Source: Neocallimastix lanati (nom. inval.) (Eukaryota; Neocallimastigomycota; Neocallimastigomycetes; Neocallimastigales; Neocallimastigaceae). From it: 64,000 nucleotides of DNA. Positions within the stretch are counted from its first letter, which is position 1. The number at the start of each line of letters is the position of its first letter. The position numbers were made by a program, and so were the translations under genes. Where the stretch lies: the NCBI GenBank assembly GCA_016946835.1, contig JACVTC010000049.1:533501-597500 (forward strand), written 5' to 3'. The notes below the pieces were generated by a model. It did no database searches, was not told the origin of the DNA, and saw nothing but the letters and a program-made list of their open reading frames with translations. Positions 10,902-23,014 of this stretch are shown piece after piece.

Positions 10902-11540
10902 TAACTAAATAATACTTATTTTTACTCTCATTTTATTGTTATAATATTTTTATCAATATCAATATAAATATCAAAATTTTATTATAAAAAAAAAAATAAA
11001 AATAAAAAATGTAATATTTTAATTTTAATGTATTTAGAATTTTCTAGTTTTATATATTTAAATTTTATTTTTTTTGATTCGTCTGGTATCCGAATCCTGG
11101 AGGAGGACCATGTAACGAATCATAAAAAATTAGCTTAATGTCTTAATGTTAAGTAACTAAGACTTTAGTTCGAACTTCTCAAGTTCGAAACTTTTATTTT
11201 TAAAAAATATATTTTATTATTATTTTTATTTTTATTTTTATTTTTATTAAGAAACATAGCTTGATTGGTTATTTTTAATTCATAAAAATTTCTTTATTTT
11301 ATTTATCAGAATTTTTATATAAATACGAGTGAATTTTCCTCTAAAAATATTTTATACTTTGAGTTTTTATTAATAAAATAAGATTATTATTAAACACTAA
11401 CTTATTAAGTTAATTAATGTGTTTTTGATAATAAATTTATAATTAATAAAATAAATATAAATAAAAATATTTTACTTATTTTATTTTAAAGGTTTTAAGT
11501 GTTTATTTTTAAATTTATTGTCAAGAACCATTTCATGACA
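10902..11540 (+). mobile_element. Chromovirus 3' UTR, polypurine tract and 3' LTR
   Basis: The 3' UTR holds a purine-rich tract GGAGGAGGACCA directly followed by TGTAACGAATC at 11111, which fits a PPT and LTR start. The LTR (11111 to about 11540) has a perfect palindrome AGTTCGAACTT/AAGTTCGAA at about 11168-11192 near its start and a TATA-like TATAAATACGAG at about 11319. It ends ...TTTCATGACA; beyond 11540 the minus-strand gypsy D gag resumes. No matching 5' LTR of this sequence is visible beyond the first few bases at 4836. Confidence 0.65.
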
Positions 11541-11856
11541 ATCGTAATTTTTCTTCTTTCATATTTTCTCTCCAATATTTCTTTTTAATCAGATTTATAC
11601 ACTCATCTAGTGTTAGAATACGACCTAACTTAATTCGCTCCGAGTGAAGGACCCTAACAATATCATCCTCACAAGCTGCAATGATATAACTAAATTTACC
11701 TTCATCAGTAATTATACGCTCTCTTCTAAACCAGTCAGTAATACAAAACTTCCAGATCTCCGCATCTTTATGAACACCTCCAATCCTTGGTGGAGTTCTA
11801 GTATCAACATCATCATTATCCACTGGATCAATTAAAGGAGTAGATGAACCTGACAT
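11541..11856 (-). pseudogene. gag: Gypsy D gag, N-terminal half
   Basis: ATG at 11856 (MSGSSTPLIDPVDNDD...) is preferred over an upstream in-frame Met at 11910, because the intervening residues are AT-run filler. The frame reads IWKFCITDWFRRERIITDEGKFSYIIAACE, a gypsy-type capsid pattern, and stops at the edge of the chromovirus LTR. The second half is at 4449-4835. It is transcribed on the minus strand, downstream of PBS 12463-12477 and LTR 12483-12965. Confidence 0.75.
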
Positions 11857-12295
11857 CTTCACAAAATTTAGGATAAAAAAAATATTATATATATATAATA
11901 TGTTTAACAATATAGTCTTTTTAACTAATAAAAACGCGTTTAATATTTTATAACAATTAAATATATAATTTAGTCACTATTAAAATATTTATTATTATAT
12001 ATATATATATTTTTTTTAATTATTATTAATCTAATTAATACTATTTAATACTATTTTTTTATTATTATTATTATTATTTTTTTATTTTTTTTTATAATAA
12101 ACCAATAGCTAATAATTAAAGGCTTATTCGTTTTTATACTGGTTCAAACTCCCAGTTATCTTTAATTACAAATAAAATATAATAATTAATTATTTAACTT
12201 ATTACTATTAACTAAATCTAAATAGTAATTAAAGACTTATTCGTTTTTATCCTGGTCCAAATTCCCAGCTGCCTTTAATTAATAAGAATAAAATA

Positions 12296-12329
<34 letters not shown>

Positions 12330-12462
12330 TGACTCGTAATTATTAATTTTCAACTTATATTATATTTAAACTTAATAAATTAATACACGAAAATAATTAT
12401 AATAAAATATATCTCTTAATAAAACACTTATAAAAATAATACAACTATATTACTACACATCC

Positions 12463-12477
12463 CCGATATCTCCACCA
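12463..12477 (-). promoter_or_regulatory. Primer binding site of gypsy D
   Basis: On the minus strand TGGTGGAGATATCGG, five bases inside the 5' LTR. TGG matches a tRNA 3' CCA end. Identical 15-mers occur at 31110-31124 (gypsy A) and 48090-48104 (gypsy B), so the two LTR families share the primer. I cannot name the tRNA (its 3' end would read ...CCGATATCTCCACCA). Confidence 0.85.
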
Positions 12478-12482
12478 ATTTT

Positions 12483-12965
12483 TGATATACAGGACTTTTA
12501 TGTGCTATATTTTAATTATAATAATATAGCTATATCTTTATTTAATTTATTATTACTTTTCCTAAAATAATTAAAAAACCCCTTTCTAAATTAATTTTAT
12601 TAGAAATTGGTTATTATTAAGAAATTACATTTTAAAACTATAAATTTAATAATATGAAATATATTTTAAACATATAATATAAATTATATATATAAGAATA
12701 CAATATCTATATTTAAATAATAAATATATATTATATGTAAAAATATAAATTAAATATAAAATAATACATAATAATATATTATATAATATAAAATAAAATA
12801 AGATTATTTAAATCCTATTAAAGTTAAATATAATAATAATTATAATATAATAATGAATAATTAATAATATATTATAAAAATTATTATCAAAAAGATATAA
12901 ATTTAATATTTAATAATTATTATTAAATATACAAATATGTTACTACACATATTTGTTTTAGATCA
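12483..12965 (-). mobile_element. 5' LTR of gypsy D
   Basis: 483 bp, TGATATACAGGAC...TTTTAGATCA on the plus strand; the PBS lies immediately to its left, so the element reads leftward. Similar to 4101-4440 and, at its ends, to the solo copies 12998-13384 and 27142-27846 (shared end ATATGTTACTACACATATTTG). Confidence 0.8.
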
Positions 12966-12997
12966 ATAATGATCTAAAAATAACGTGATAAAGTATA
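12966..12997. repeat. 32-bp direct repeat flanking gypsy D (other copy 4069-4100)
   Basis: The same 32 bases (ATAATGATCTAAAAATAACG ... GTATA) occur at 4069-4100, and both copies are followed at once by an LTR starting TGATATGCGG. It is gypsy A/B-type LTR sequence. A normal target duplication of this family is 4 bp, so this is a secondary duplication or recombination product. Confidence 0.75.
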
Positions 12998-13384
12998 TGA
13001 TATGCGGGACTTTTATGTGCAATAATTTATAAGCAGGGGGTTTTAAATAATGGTAGTTTAGTAAATTATATTAATAAAATTACAATATTCGTACAATTAA
13101 AATAATAATTCTAATTCCTAAAAAATTTACAAGAGAGTCCTCCATTTCTAATATAAATAATCTAATCTATTTATAAGAAATAGGTAATATATTAATTATA
13201 TATTCTAATATATAGAACTATATAAATTTTATATGAAATAAAGTATTATAATTATTATAATTATAATAATACATATTGAAATAAAATGAAATAAAATAAT
13301 TATTATCAAAAAGATATAAATTTAATATTTAATAATTATTATTAAATATAAAAATATGTTACTACACATATTTGTTTTATATTA
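12998..13384 (-). mobile_element. Solo LTR, gypsy D family
   Basis: 387 bp, TGATATGCGGGAC...TTTTATATTA (last base pair CA mutated to TA), flanked by TATA on both sides (12994-12997 and 13385-13388), a 4-bp target duplication as in the other family members. Inserted in an older gypsy A/B-type LTR. Confidence 0.75.
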
Positions 13385-14609
13385 TATAAATTTATGTAAT
13401 ATCATAAATTCTCTGAAATACATAAAATTAATGTAAACATAAAACTTATAAATTTTATGTTATTTAAATATGTAAATAATTTATAAATTAATTAAGTTAT
13501 ATTTTTTTTTATTTTAATTATTTAATTTTATTATATTTTTATTATATTTTATTATATTTGATAAACAAATTATAATAATAAATATAAAATGTTTATGCTG
13601 AAAGTTGTCTTTGCGTTCTTAACGTTAGATAAGAAGTTTTTAACAACTTTTATTAATAAAAATTTATTTGTTTATTTTATTATATAGAAATAAACTTTTT
13701 ATTAACACAAAACTATTTTTAATAAATAATTAAATAAAATTAATTATTTTATATTTTAGTTATATTCACTCTAATATAACTAAAAAAATATATTTTTGTT
13801 TATGTATTTATTTTATTTATTATAAAATAACATACAACTGGACTTTTATTATTTATTTTCTCTTTTCCTTTTTTAATAAAGTCTACTTTTCTAAATTATT
13901 TCATAATTAAATTTTTATACTATAATTTTCATAATAATTTAAGTTTATAATATTAATATAATATGTTATATTAATATTATGTGAGAATAATATAATAATA
14001 CAATAATAATTTATAAATAGTAATATATAAAATAATATAAATTAATTAATATAAAATAATATAAAATAAACTTTAAATACATTATTAAACTACACTAATT
14101 TCATTTCATACATTTGGTATACATTTTGTTTGTTTACATTTTCATAAAATTTATATAATTTTATAATAATTCTTTATCAATATTTTTATATTTTTATATT
14201 TTATAAATATTTTATTATTTATATTATACTTTTTATAATATTTAACTAAATATTTATTTCTTATTATTTTTAAATAGTTTATAATTAAAGAAAATTATAT
14301 AAATAATACATTTTTTATATTAATTCTTTGCAATTCAAGTAATTAAAATTATAATAATAAAAATTGCCATTCATTCAATTAAAATTATAATATCAAATTA
14401 AATATATTTTTATTAGTAAAATTAGTTTAGTAATATTCAATATGAATTTATAAAATTTAGTAGTTAATTAAATAAATTTAAATTATAAAATAAAAATAAA
14501 TATTTAATAAATGAATAAATAAAATTATATTAATAAATTTCATTAATAAATTATATTACTTCTTCCAGTAAGAGATACTGAACCAGGCGTACTTTATCAC
14601 ATGCATCAG
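13385..14609 (+). mobile_element. Decayed remainder of a gypsy A/B-type LTR
   Basis: 13385-13560 follows the middle of the LTR (compare 47520-47700), and 14400-14609 the 3' end, closing with GGCGTACTTTATCA. Between them (13561-14320) is unrecognised AT-rich sequence with an inverted repeat near 13592-13650 (AAAGTTGT/ACAACTTT). No PBS follows the LTR end. An inverted partner end lies at 18771. Confidence 0.45.
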
Positions 14610-16300
14610 TATTAAAGATATAAATTATGACAAAGACAAATCAAATTCAAATTTAAATAAAAGAACAAGTTGGATTATTCGTTAGTATAACAACCACACC
14701 TATTCCATTGAATATAAAAGTTTATTATAATACTAATAATAATAATTTACAAATTTAATCAATGGGAAAGTAAAATATAACTGAATGGATTTAACGTATT
14801 TAGAAAAAGTTTTAATAAAAATTTAATTCTAAAATGTATTATAACGGTAAAAAAATGCATGCTTTTATCCATGATGAAAATAAATATATGTATATATTAA
14901 ATTAAATAAATGAAGAATACTATATTTTTATTTCTATTTATTTTTATTTTATTATTTTGTTTAATTATTTCCTATTTTCATAGTTCTGAAACAAATAAAT
15001 AAATTTTTGTTACTATGGAAATCATATAACATATTTAAAATTGGAAAAGATAAATATACATGTAAATTTTTTTGTTTTTTATATTTATATATATATATTT
15101 TAGTTAATTATTTATAAAAGTATTAGAAATAGAAATCATATATAATAATAATAAATTTTAAATATTATTTTAAATTATAAATAATTTAAATCAATAAAAA
15201 TTATATCGGGTTGAATTTTAATTATAAATAATTATTCATATATAATTCTTATATATGTAAGGGTTATATTAAAAACTATAATATATTTAATATTAAAAAA
15301 AATAAAAACAAAAATAAAAGCGAATTGTCATTTCTTTCTAAAATATTTATTTATTTTTATTTATTTTATTTTTAAAGCAATATAGCAATTATTTCTTGTA
15401 AATAAAGATTTAATTTAAAGATATTTTAAAGATTTTTAGTATATAAAAGTATTAAAGTATTGGTATTTCATTAATATTTCATCCTATAAGAGGTTATAAA
15501 TTAATATATAAACAACATATATTATTGATAGATAATTTATATATTAATTTATATTATAAAATATATCTTTCGATAAGTATAATTATTTACTAATTTTATG
15601 ACTTTATAGGAAGTATATTTTTATATTATTATTAATAATATTTAAAACTGGTGTAATATTAAATGTTTCATGTATTAATATTGAATCAAAACAATACGAT
15701 GTTAATTTATAGAATACATAGAATATATACTTAATCGTGATTTATATATTGTTATTATATATAGGAATACATTGGAATATATTGCTTAATATATACTATT
15801 ATATGTACGCATATATGTAGAATACTTGTTGTACATATATTACATTATACTTTGGTCTGGTGTCTACCAATACCCTGCATGTCTATTTTTTGACTTCGTG
15901 TTTTCAAAGAAATAGTGCAGGATTAAACTATTTCGATATTTAAAATTGGTTTTGCAATACTAATGTTAGCAATGATGATATTTATGACTATATAGTAGTA
16001 TATTATGCTCTTATTAAAGAAGATAAGTAAAAAGTTAAATATATTAGAAATATTGGAAGCAACAATATGATAAGTAATTCTTATTTTAAATTTCAAACTA
16101 TTTTCCATATTTCAATTTTTTAGGTTTAAAAGATATTTTTCAAGGTATAATTCAAATAGGACAGAACGTAAGTAAAACGATTATAAATGAAATTGATAAT
16201 ACTGGTTTATTTAAATACTTTTAGCCAAATTAAAAGTAAATTAATAATAATAATTAATGAGAATTATAAATAATATTAATATATAATTATTTATTTAATT
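14610..16300. other. No gene recognised
   Basis: AT-rich unannotated stretch. Open frames are short and low-complexity. A GC-richer patch at 15850-15925 (GGTCTGGTGTCTACC...) has no recognised identity. Confidence 0.5.
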
Positions 16301-16302
16301 AT

Positions 16303-16700
16303 AACATAATAAAAATATATTTTTTATTTAATAATAATAATAATAATTATAATAATAACATTAGAGATAATAATATTAGTGTTAATAAAAATAATATTGG
16401 AGATAATAATAATATCATTAATAATAAAATTGATAATAAAAATATTATTAGAGATAATAAAAATATTATTAGAGATAATAAAAATAATATTATTAATAAT
16501 AAGAATAATATTATTAATAATAAAAATATTATTAAAGATAACAATAATATTAGTGTTAATAAAGATATTATAAGAGGTAATAATAATATTAGTGCTAGTA
16601 AAAATATTGTTAGAGAAAATAATAATATTATTGATAATTATATTATATATACTATAATATTAATCAAAACAATATTAATTATTAATACTATTTACAACTA
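16303..16700 (+). other. Asn/Ile-rich open frame without start codon, internally repetitive
   Basis: One plus-strand frame stays open for about 130 codons through AAT-type repeats and reads as N/I/K/D runs with periodic units such as NIIRDNK and NISVNK. Variation between units mostly changes one coding residue to another without producing stops in this frame. It may be a remnant of an Asn-rich pol linker as in the copia and gypsy copies here, or simply an expanded microsatellite. No ATG was found. Confidence 0.35.
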
Positions 16701-16979
16701 ATTTATTTTTTTTATTTTTTTATAATTTATGATAGATATTTCAATAATTGTATATCTTATGTATATAAAAAATATTATATTTTATTTTATTCTTAATTTT
16801 ATTTTAATATATTTTTAAATATTTAAATTATTGTTTTAATTAAATAAAAAAAAATATATAAATATCTTTAAATTCAGTTATAATATTATATATATATATT
16901 AATTTGAATTTTCGATATTTCTAATATTATATATACATATTAATTTGAATCTTCGATATTTCTAAGTTCATTTTTTTTT

Positions 16980-17192
16980 CTTGATATTTAATATCATTTA
17001 TGTAACTCTTGGTAGTCAAATAGTAAATAACCTATGTATAAAAATATTTTCTTGATTTTTAATATCATTTGTGTAACTCTTGGTAGTCAAATAGTAAATA
17101 ACCTATGTATAAAAATATTTTCTTGATTTTTAATATCATTTATGTAACTCTTGGTAGTCAAATAGTAAATAACCTATGTATAAAAATATTTT
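16980..17192. repeat. Tandem repeat, 3 x 71 bp
   Basis: Three head-to-tail copies starting at 16980, 17051 and 17122 (core GTAACTCTTGGTAGTCAAAT), nearly identical. Just upstream (about 16878-16965) a roughly 45-bp unit ending in TCGATATTTCTAA is also duplicated. Confidence 0.9.
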
Positions 17193-17739
17193 AAAAAATA
17201 TTTTAATATATATATATTTATATAAATGAAAAAATACATTTATAAGTTTTTAATAATTATTAATTAATAATAGAAAAATTAAAAAATTATTTTAAAATAT
17301 TTTTAATATAATTATATTATTATATAAAGAGAATATAAAATGAGACGAATAACAATCCAAAAATATCTTCCAAATATAATGGATTTTTTTATATTATTTG
17401 TAATATCCTTATAATCTGAAGTATTAGGTAATGTTTTTTTTTTATTCTTCAATATCTTTCTTATTTATTTATAAAGGAACGAATAGAAATAAAACTAAGT
17501 AAAAGACTATTGGTTGTATAAAAAATGAAAATACTATAAATATATAAATATGGTTTTAATAAGAATATTTTTCCTTAAATAATTATAAAATATACAAAAT
17601 TTATTATTTAAATATAAATAATGAAAGTTACTGGACATATGATAAAGGACTCAGTAACTTTATAACAAATAATATAGGTATTTTAACCAATTTTAAGAAA
17701 GCAAATAAATACTAAGACAAAAAGAAAGTAATACTAAAA

Positions 17740-18640
17740 GCTTTTACTTTGATAAAATCATTATAGGCAATAATGTATTATATGAATTAGAAAAGAACAG
17801 GAAATTTCTAGAAATCTATCCACCATTCATACAAAATGAAATCAATATGAAAAAAGACTTAGTTTATCAAAGAAAAGGGGTATAAGATCGGGAATGGGAC
17901 AAGAAATACTTGGATAAACAATGAATTTATATTTTTAAAGAAAAAAGAAATAAAAAAGTTGAAAAGCAATAGTCATAAGTTAACCCTTTCATTATTTTCA
18001 TAGATAATAAACAAGATTTAGATGAATATATAATTAAAAACATAGAAAAATTACCAAAAAAGCTATAAAAAAAAGGAGGCATTCAATCCTCCACCCAAAT
18101 ATTTAGAAGATATAATAGTCTAAATGCAAAATTACCATATAACAACAAAATGGTAAAAACTCTTCCAGTACAACATATAAAACTTAATCTAGAACAAAAA
18201 ATAACTATTAGAAGTTAAAATAGAAAAATGCAATGCAAATCATGCATGTAATATTTTCAATGCACCCAAGAAAAATAGAACATTCAGAATAGTCTTTAAT
18301 TTCGTATTAGTAAATAATTGCTTAATTCTAAATTAATACCCAATCCCTAAATTACGAGATTCCAAATTACCATAAACATGTTGAATCAATCTCTCAAGGT
18401 TAAGAAATTCACAAGTAAAATGGACTAATAAAGCACAACAAAACCTAACCTATTTTATTTATAAAATTAACAATATTATAATTTCATCACCTTTCAGGGA
18501 AAAAATAGATATTTTATTTATTAGTGATGCTTCCTATAAAAAGAATCCGTGCTTCATTATTTCAAATAAAAAATTATGAACCAATAGATAAATATTTTGA
18601 CTCCACAATTCACATAGAAAAAACAATTATAAATAAAAAT
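17740..18640 (+). pseudogene. Highly degraded retroelement protease / RT / RNase H remnant
   Basis: In several plus-strand frames there are recognisable pieces in the right order: FDKIIIGNNVLYELE and YPPFIQ (about 17748-17850; resembles the C-terminal end of a retroviral-type protease), then NAPKKNRTFRIVFNF followed by a YPIPKL (about 18250-18360; RT fingers), then QVKWTNKAQQN and IDILFISDASYKKNP (about 18410-18550; RT-RNase H junction and RNase H Asp). The YxDD region is missing, and many stops and shifts are present. The protease and RT pieces could be gypsy-like or pararetrovirus-like; too degraded to decide. Confidence 0.45.
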
Positions 18641-18770
18641 CACTAGAAATGTCCTAAGCCAAATAAGATTAATTCATCACATGATAAGATAAAAATTTCA
18701 ACTCATGACCGAAAATTCTTAACAAATTCAAATTAAAGTATAAAAGAAAACAAAAATTAAAATTTGATAA

Positions 18771-18981
18771 AGTACGCCTGGTTCAGTATCTCTTACTGGG
18801 AGAAGTAATGTAATTTATTTATGAAATTTATTAATATAATAATTTATTTATTAATTTTATAATTTAAATTTATTTAATTAATTACGTTATTTTTAGATCC
18901 TTTACCAATAAATTTTATAAAACAAGAAATATATTCTAAATTCTGATTTTCCAATAAAGGTGTAATTGTAACGAAACTCAT
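18771..18981 (-). pseudogene. Gypsy fragment: protease tail joined to LTR end
   Basis: On the minus strand, 18981-18896 reads SFVTITPLLENQ..YISCF, matching the gypsy A protease region (SFDIITPLLENQEAELISCF). It then joins directly to LTR text starting GGATCTAAAAATAACG and ending at TGATAAAGTACGCC (18771, plus). The non-coding LTR element inserted at 18982 interrupts it. Confidence 0.65.
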
Positions 18982-19441
18982 TGTAAGAAATTTAGATAAA
19001 TTTATTATAAATTTATCTATCTTTCTTATGTAATACATTAATTTAATACATTAAATTATTGTATTTATTTTAACCAATAATATTTAATTATTAATTTATA
19101 TATATTTGATTCTCTTGAGTTCTCTTCGAGAAATCAAGAGTTATTATTTTAGAATTTTTATAATAAATAATAATTAATAAAATAATTTATTTAATAAAAA
19201 GTATTTATGTATTTTATAATTTAAAGTTTTCTTGAAATTTTAGTGTTATTGTTTATTATAAACTTTCTATAATAAACTCTATCTTATATTTAAGTTAAGT
19301 ATAATTATTTATTTATTTTATTTTATATTTATTTAATTATATTTAATTTTATTTTCTCAAATTAATGTTAATTAGTAATAATTAATGTTAATTTATAGTT
19401 AAGAAATTATTTATAATTAATTTTATAAGTAATTTCTTACA
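18982..19441 (+). mobile_element. 5' LTR of the non-autonomous element
   Basis: 460 bp. Contains TATA-like TTATATATATTTG, the 29-nt hairpin at 19112-19140 (CTCTTGA/TCAAGAG), and TTTTAGTGTT followed by a second hairpin TTTATTATA/TATAATAAA at 19252-19276. Very similar to the 3' LTR, differing mostly in small indels, which argues for a fairly recent insertion. Confidence 0.9.
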
Positions 19442-21453
19442 ATAATAACTCTTCTTTGAAAGAGAATATTTTGACAATAATAAGATATAATAATAATTAA
19501 AAAAAAAGATAAATAAATAAATTTAAAACAATTAAAAAGCAATTATATATAAGAATTATATTATTATTTGCAAAACTTTTTCTTTCTAATTATATAATTT
19601 CATTATATATTTTTTATTATTTGTTTACATAACTCCTTTATTTATTTTTGTTTACTTCATATACCTACTAACAATTCTTTTATGTTCTATATATATTTTA
19701 ATATTACGATTCTAAAATAAAATGATAATATTTCTATAAAAATATTGTGATAATGCTCTCTTTTGTTTACTTTGTTATATACATTATATATATATATTTT
19801 TTTTAAAAAAAAAAATAAAAATAAAATAAAATAAAATAAAATAAAATAAAATAAAATAAAATAAAATAAAACAAAAACAAAAAAAATAAAACAAAATAAA
19901 ATAAAATAAAGCAAAGCAACAAAACAAGAAACAAAAATAAACAAACAAATAAACAAACAAAAAACAAAAAATAAATAAAATAAATTAATAAATTAATAAT
20001 TTAAAAGATAAGTTGTTCAGTTCTCTTTTCTTTAAAATAAATAAAAATAAAAAATAAATAATTTAAATAATAATAATAATAGTAATAAATAAAATTATAA
20101 TTATGATAAATAAAGTAATAATAATAATAAATATTAATAAAAAAGTTTTTAATATTGATCATACGAACGAAAGTAAAATTTTAAAAATTATAAGATATGT
20201 TTATTATATAATTATAATGTTCTATGATCATATGTAGATATTAACACGAAGGCTGAAGTGATATAAAAATTGAAATTCACTTCTATGTAATTGGAATAAT
20301 ATATTATTATTAATACAATTGTTAGTTACTAATTGCCCTTTGTTAAAACAGATATCGACACAAGCTATATCTCGTTATATCTAAAAAAAAAAAAAAAAAA
20401 AAAAAAAAACTTGGCAATAATAAAATTATAAATTATTACCATTATTTATTCGTTAATGAATAACATAAAATATATATAATATAAAAAATTATAAAATATT
20501 ATTATTATTTATTTAATACATAATGCAAAATATACATATAAAATTTAATATAAAAATTATAAAATATTATTATTTATTTATTTAATAAATAATTCAAATG
20601 TATAATTTAAATTATCACTTATTTATTCATCTAATGAATAATATAAGATATATATAATATAAATAATAAAATGTTATTATTTATTTAATAAATATGAAAT
20701 ATATAATATATAATATAATTTAAAATTATTATTTTCATTCATTTAATGAATAATATACAATATATATATTGTAAAATTAATTATTATTATTATTTATTTA
20801 TTTATAGATACAAAATATATATAATATATAATATAAATTATTATTAATTATGTATTTAAAATAAACTTAATTCTGAATTTAAATTTCAATTTTTTAAATT
20901 GAAATTGCAATTAAATATTTATTTTAATTTTATATAAATTTTATTTTTTTTTTTCTATTTAATTTTTCTTAATTTATTATTTCTTAAATTGTTCTTCTTT
21001 CATTGAACAATTCAAATGAAAAGGAGAAATTTAAGAAATACAAATAAATTTATTAATAATTTATTTACATTTCTTAGTTATTATAATTTATTTAATTTAA
21101 TATTTATTTATTCATTTAATAATATAGTCATTTTATTTAATCTTATATTAATTTATACATTTAATAATTATATTTATTTTATTTAATTTTATAATTATTT
21201 ATTCACTTATATTTATACATTAGTTTAGAAAAAATTTTATTATGATTTTCCCATGTAAATTAGTTTTACTTAATATTGATTCATCTAGAGTCTTTCCGCT
21301 AATCTTTTCTTTAGATGTTAAAAAGTTAGGGTTAGCAAAACTTTTTAATAAATTATTTAGTTTTATATTTTTGGTTAATATAATTTTTATTTTAAACTTA
21401 CTACTTCCTTTATAATAATGAATTTATACAAATTCATTAAGTAAAGGGAGCAA
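19442..21453 (+). other. Non-coding interior of the LARD-like element
   Basis: Contains an AAAAT-type pentanucleotide array (about 19815-19910), a 27-nt poly(A) run (20383-20409), and AT-rich sequence with repeats of the type TTATTTATT.AATAATATA. No Gag or Pol similarity in any frame. Confidence 0.8.
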
Positions 21454-21900
21454 TGTAAGAAATTTAGATAAATTTATTGTAAAATTTAACTATCTTTCTT
21501 ATTTATTACATTAATTTAATACATTAAATTATTGTATTTATTTTAACCAATAATATTTAATTATTAATTTATATATATTTGATTCTCTTGAGTTCTCTTC
21601 GAGAAATCAAGAGCTATTATTTTAGAATTTTTATAATAAATAATTAATTAAATAATTTATTTAATAAAAAGTATTTATGTATTTTGTAATTTAAAGTGTT
21701 CTTGAAATTTTAGTGTTATTGTTTATTATAAACTTTCTATAATAAACTCTATCTTATATTTAAGTATAATTATTTATTTATATTATTTTATATTTATTTA
21801 ATTATAATTTTATTTTCTCAAATTAATGTTAATTAGTAATAATTAATGTTAATTTGTAGTTAAGAAATTATTTAATTAATTTTATAAGTAATTTCTTACA
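21454..21900 (+). mobile_element. 3' LTR of the non-autonomous element
   Basis: 447 bp, same end sequences and same two hairpins (21585-21613 and 21722-21746) as the 5' LTR; preceded by the purine tract at 21441-21453. Confidence 0.9.
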
Positions 21901-22277
21901 CTCATGTTAAGGTTATGAGAAATTAAATAAAAGCAATAAATACAAAGATTTTATTTTACTTTTTTTATTTATTTATTTAATTCTTTATTTTATGATTGAT
22001 TTTTTTTATTTATTTTTTTTTTTTTTTGATTTTATAAAAATTGGTAGCAAAATTTAAAACTATTTACACTTTTTTTTAAGGCATAAAAGTTGTTCTTGCC
22101 ACTAAGTTTTATATTATTAAATTTTATTTTTTATAAAAATTTTTAAAATTAAATTGATTTTTATAATCAATTATATAAAATTTAATTATAACAATATAGA
22201 TAAAATACATTTATAATATTAATAAAACATTTTTTTTTAATAATCTATCTAGAATATTACTAATAAGAATTTATTTA

Positions 22278-22992
22278 TGATAAAGTACGCCTTTGGTTCA
22301 AGTTCTCTTGTTGGGAGAAGTTTTATAAAGTTGTTATTTAATTATAAAATTTATTTATTTATTTAAAAATAATTATAAAATTAATTAATACATGAATTTA
22401 ATTATTATTCGAAAATATAAAATAATTATAATATAATTTTGGCATAAAACTGTGCTGCAAAGAATAATCATAAAGAATTATTCTTGTTTTTATATTTGAA
22501 ATTCATAATAAACTATTTAATTAATTAATTCTCTTAGAGTAACTATTAAGTATTTAAAGTATTTAATATAAAAGTATAAAATAAAATATAAAATATTAAA
22601 ATTAAAATAAAATATTCATAAAAATAATAATAAAAATATAAAATTATTATAATTAATAAAATATTAATATAAAATAATAATTATTAAAAATAATTAAAAA
22701 TATAATAAAATAAAATATCAATATAAAAAAATAATAAAAATAATAAAAAGAAATTTATAAATTATTTCAATTTTAACATAACATAAAATTTATGTAATAA
22801 ATTTTATGTTTACATTAATTTTTATGTTCTTTCATAATTTTATGTCTTTACATAATTTAAATTTTATCACGTTATTTTCGATCACGTTTTATTTATGTCA
22901 CGAATTTGCAAATAACTTATTAATTTATTTTTATGTAATTATTAATAAAATAATTTATTAATAATTAAAGTTTTTATTTACGTTTTATATTA
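22278..22992 (-). mobile_element. 3' LTR of gypsy A
   Basis: 715 bp; plus-strand ends TGATAAAGTACG...TTTTATATTA. Adjacent on the internal side is the PPT (minus AAGAAGGGACGAA at 22993-23005). Differs from the 5' LTR only by scattered substitutions and small indels (for example near 22855-22970). Confidence 0.92.
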
Positions 22993-23014
22993 TTCGTCCC
23001 TTCTTTAGTTACAA

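Larger units (their letters stand above)
18982..21900 (+). mobile_element. Complete non-autonomous LTR element (LARD-like), TSD CTCAT
   Basis: Two LTRs of 460 bp (18982-19441) and 447 bp (21454-21900), TGTAAGAAAT...ATTTCTTACA, enclose 2012 bp with no coding frame. The whole is flanked by CTCAT on both sides (18977-18981 and 21901-21905), a perfect 5-bp target duplication. A purine tract GTAAAGGGAGCAA directly precedes the right LTR, fixing plus orientation. After the left LTR comes AATAATAACTCTTC with a CTCTT/AAGAG hairpin, but no TGG-type PBS. It must be mobilised by proteins of another element. Confidence 0.9.

Noticed and set aside
19687-19956. 89-codon minus-strand frame of Phe/Leu/Ile
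   Set aside because: Translation of the AAAAT-type array inside the non-coding LARD interior.
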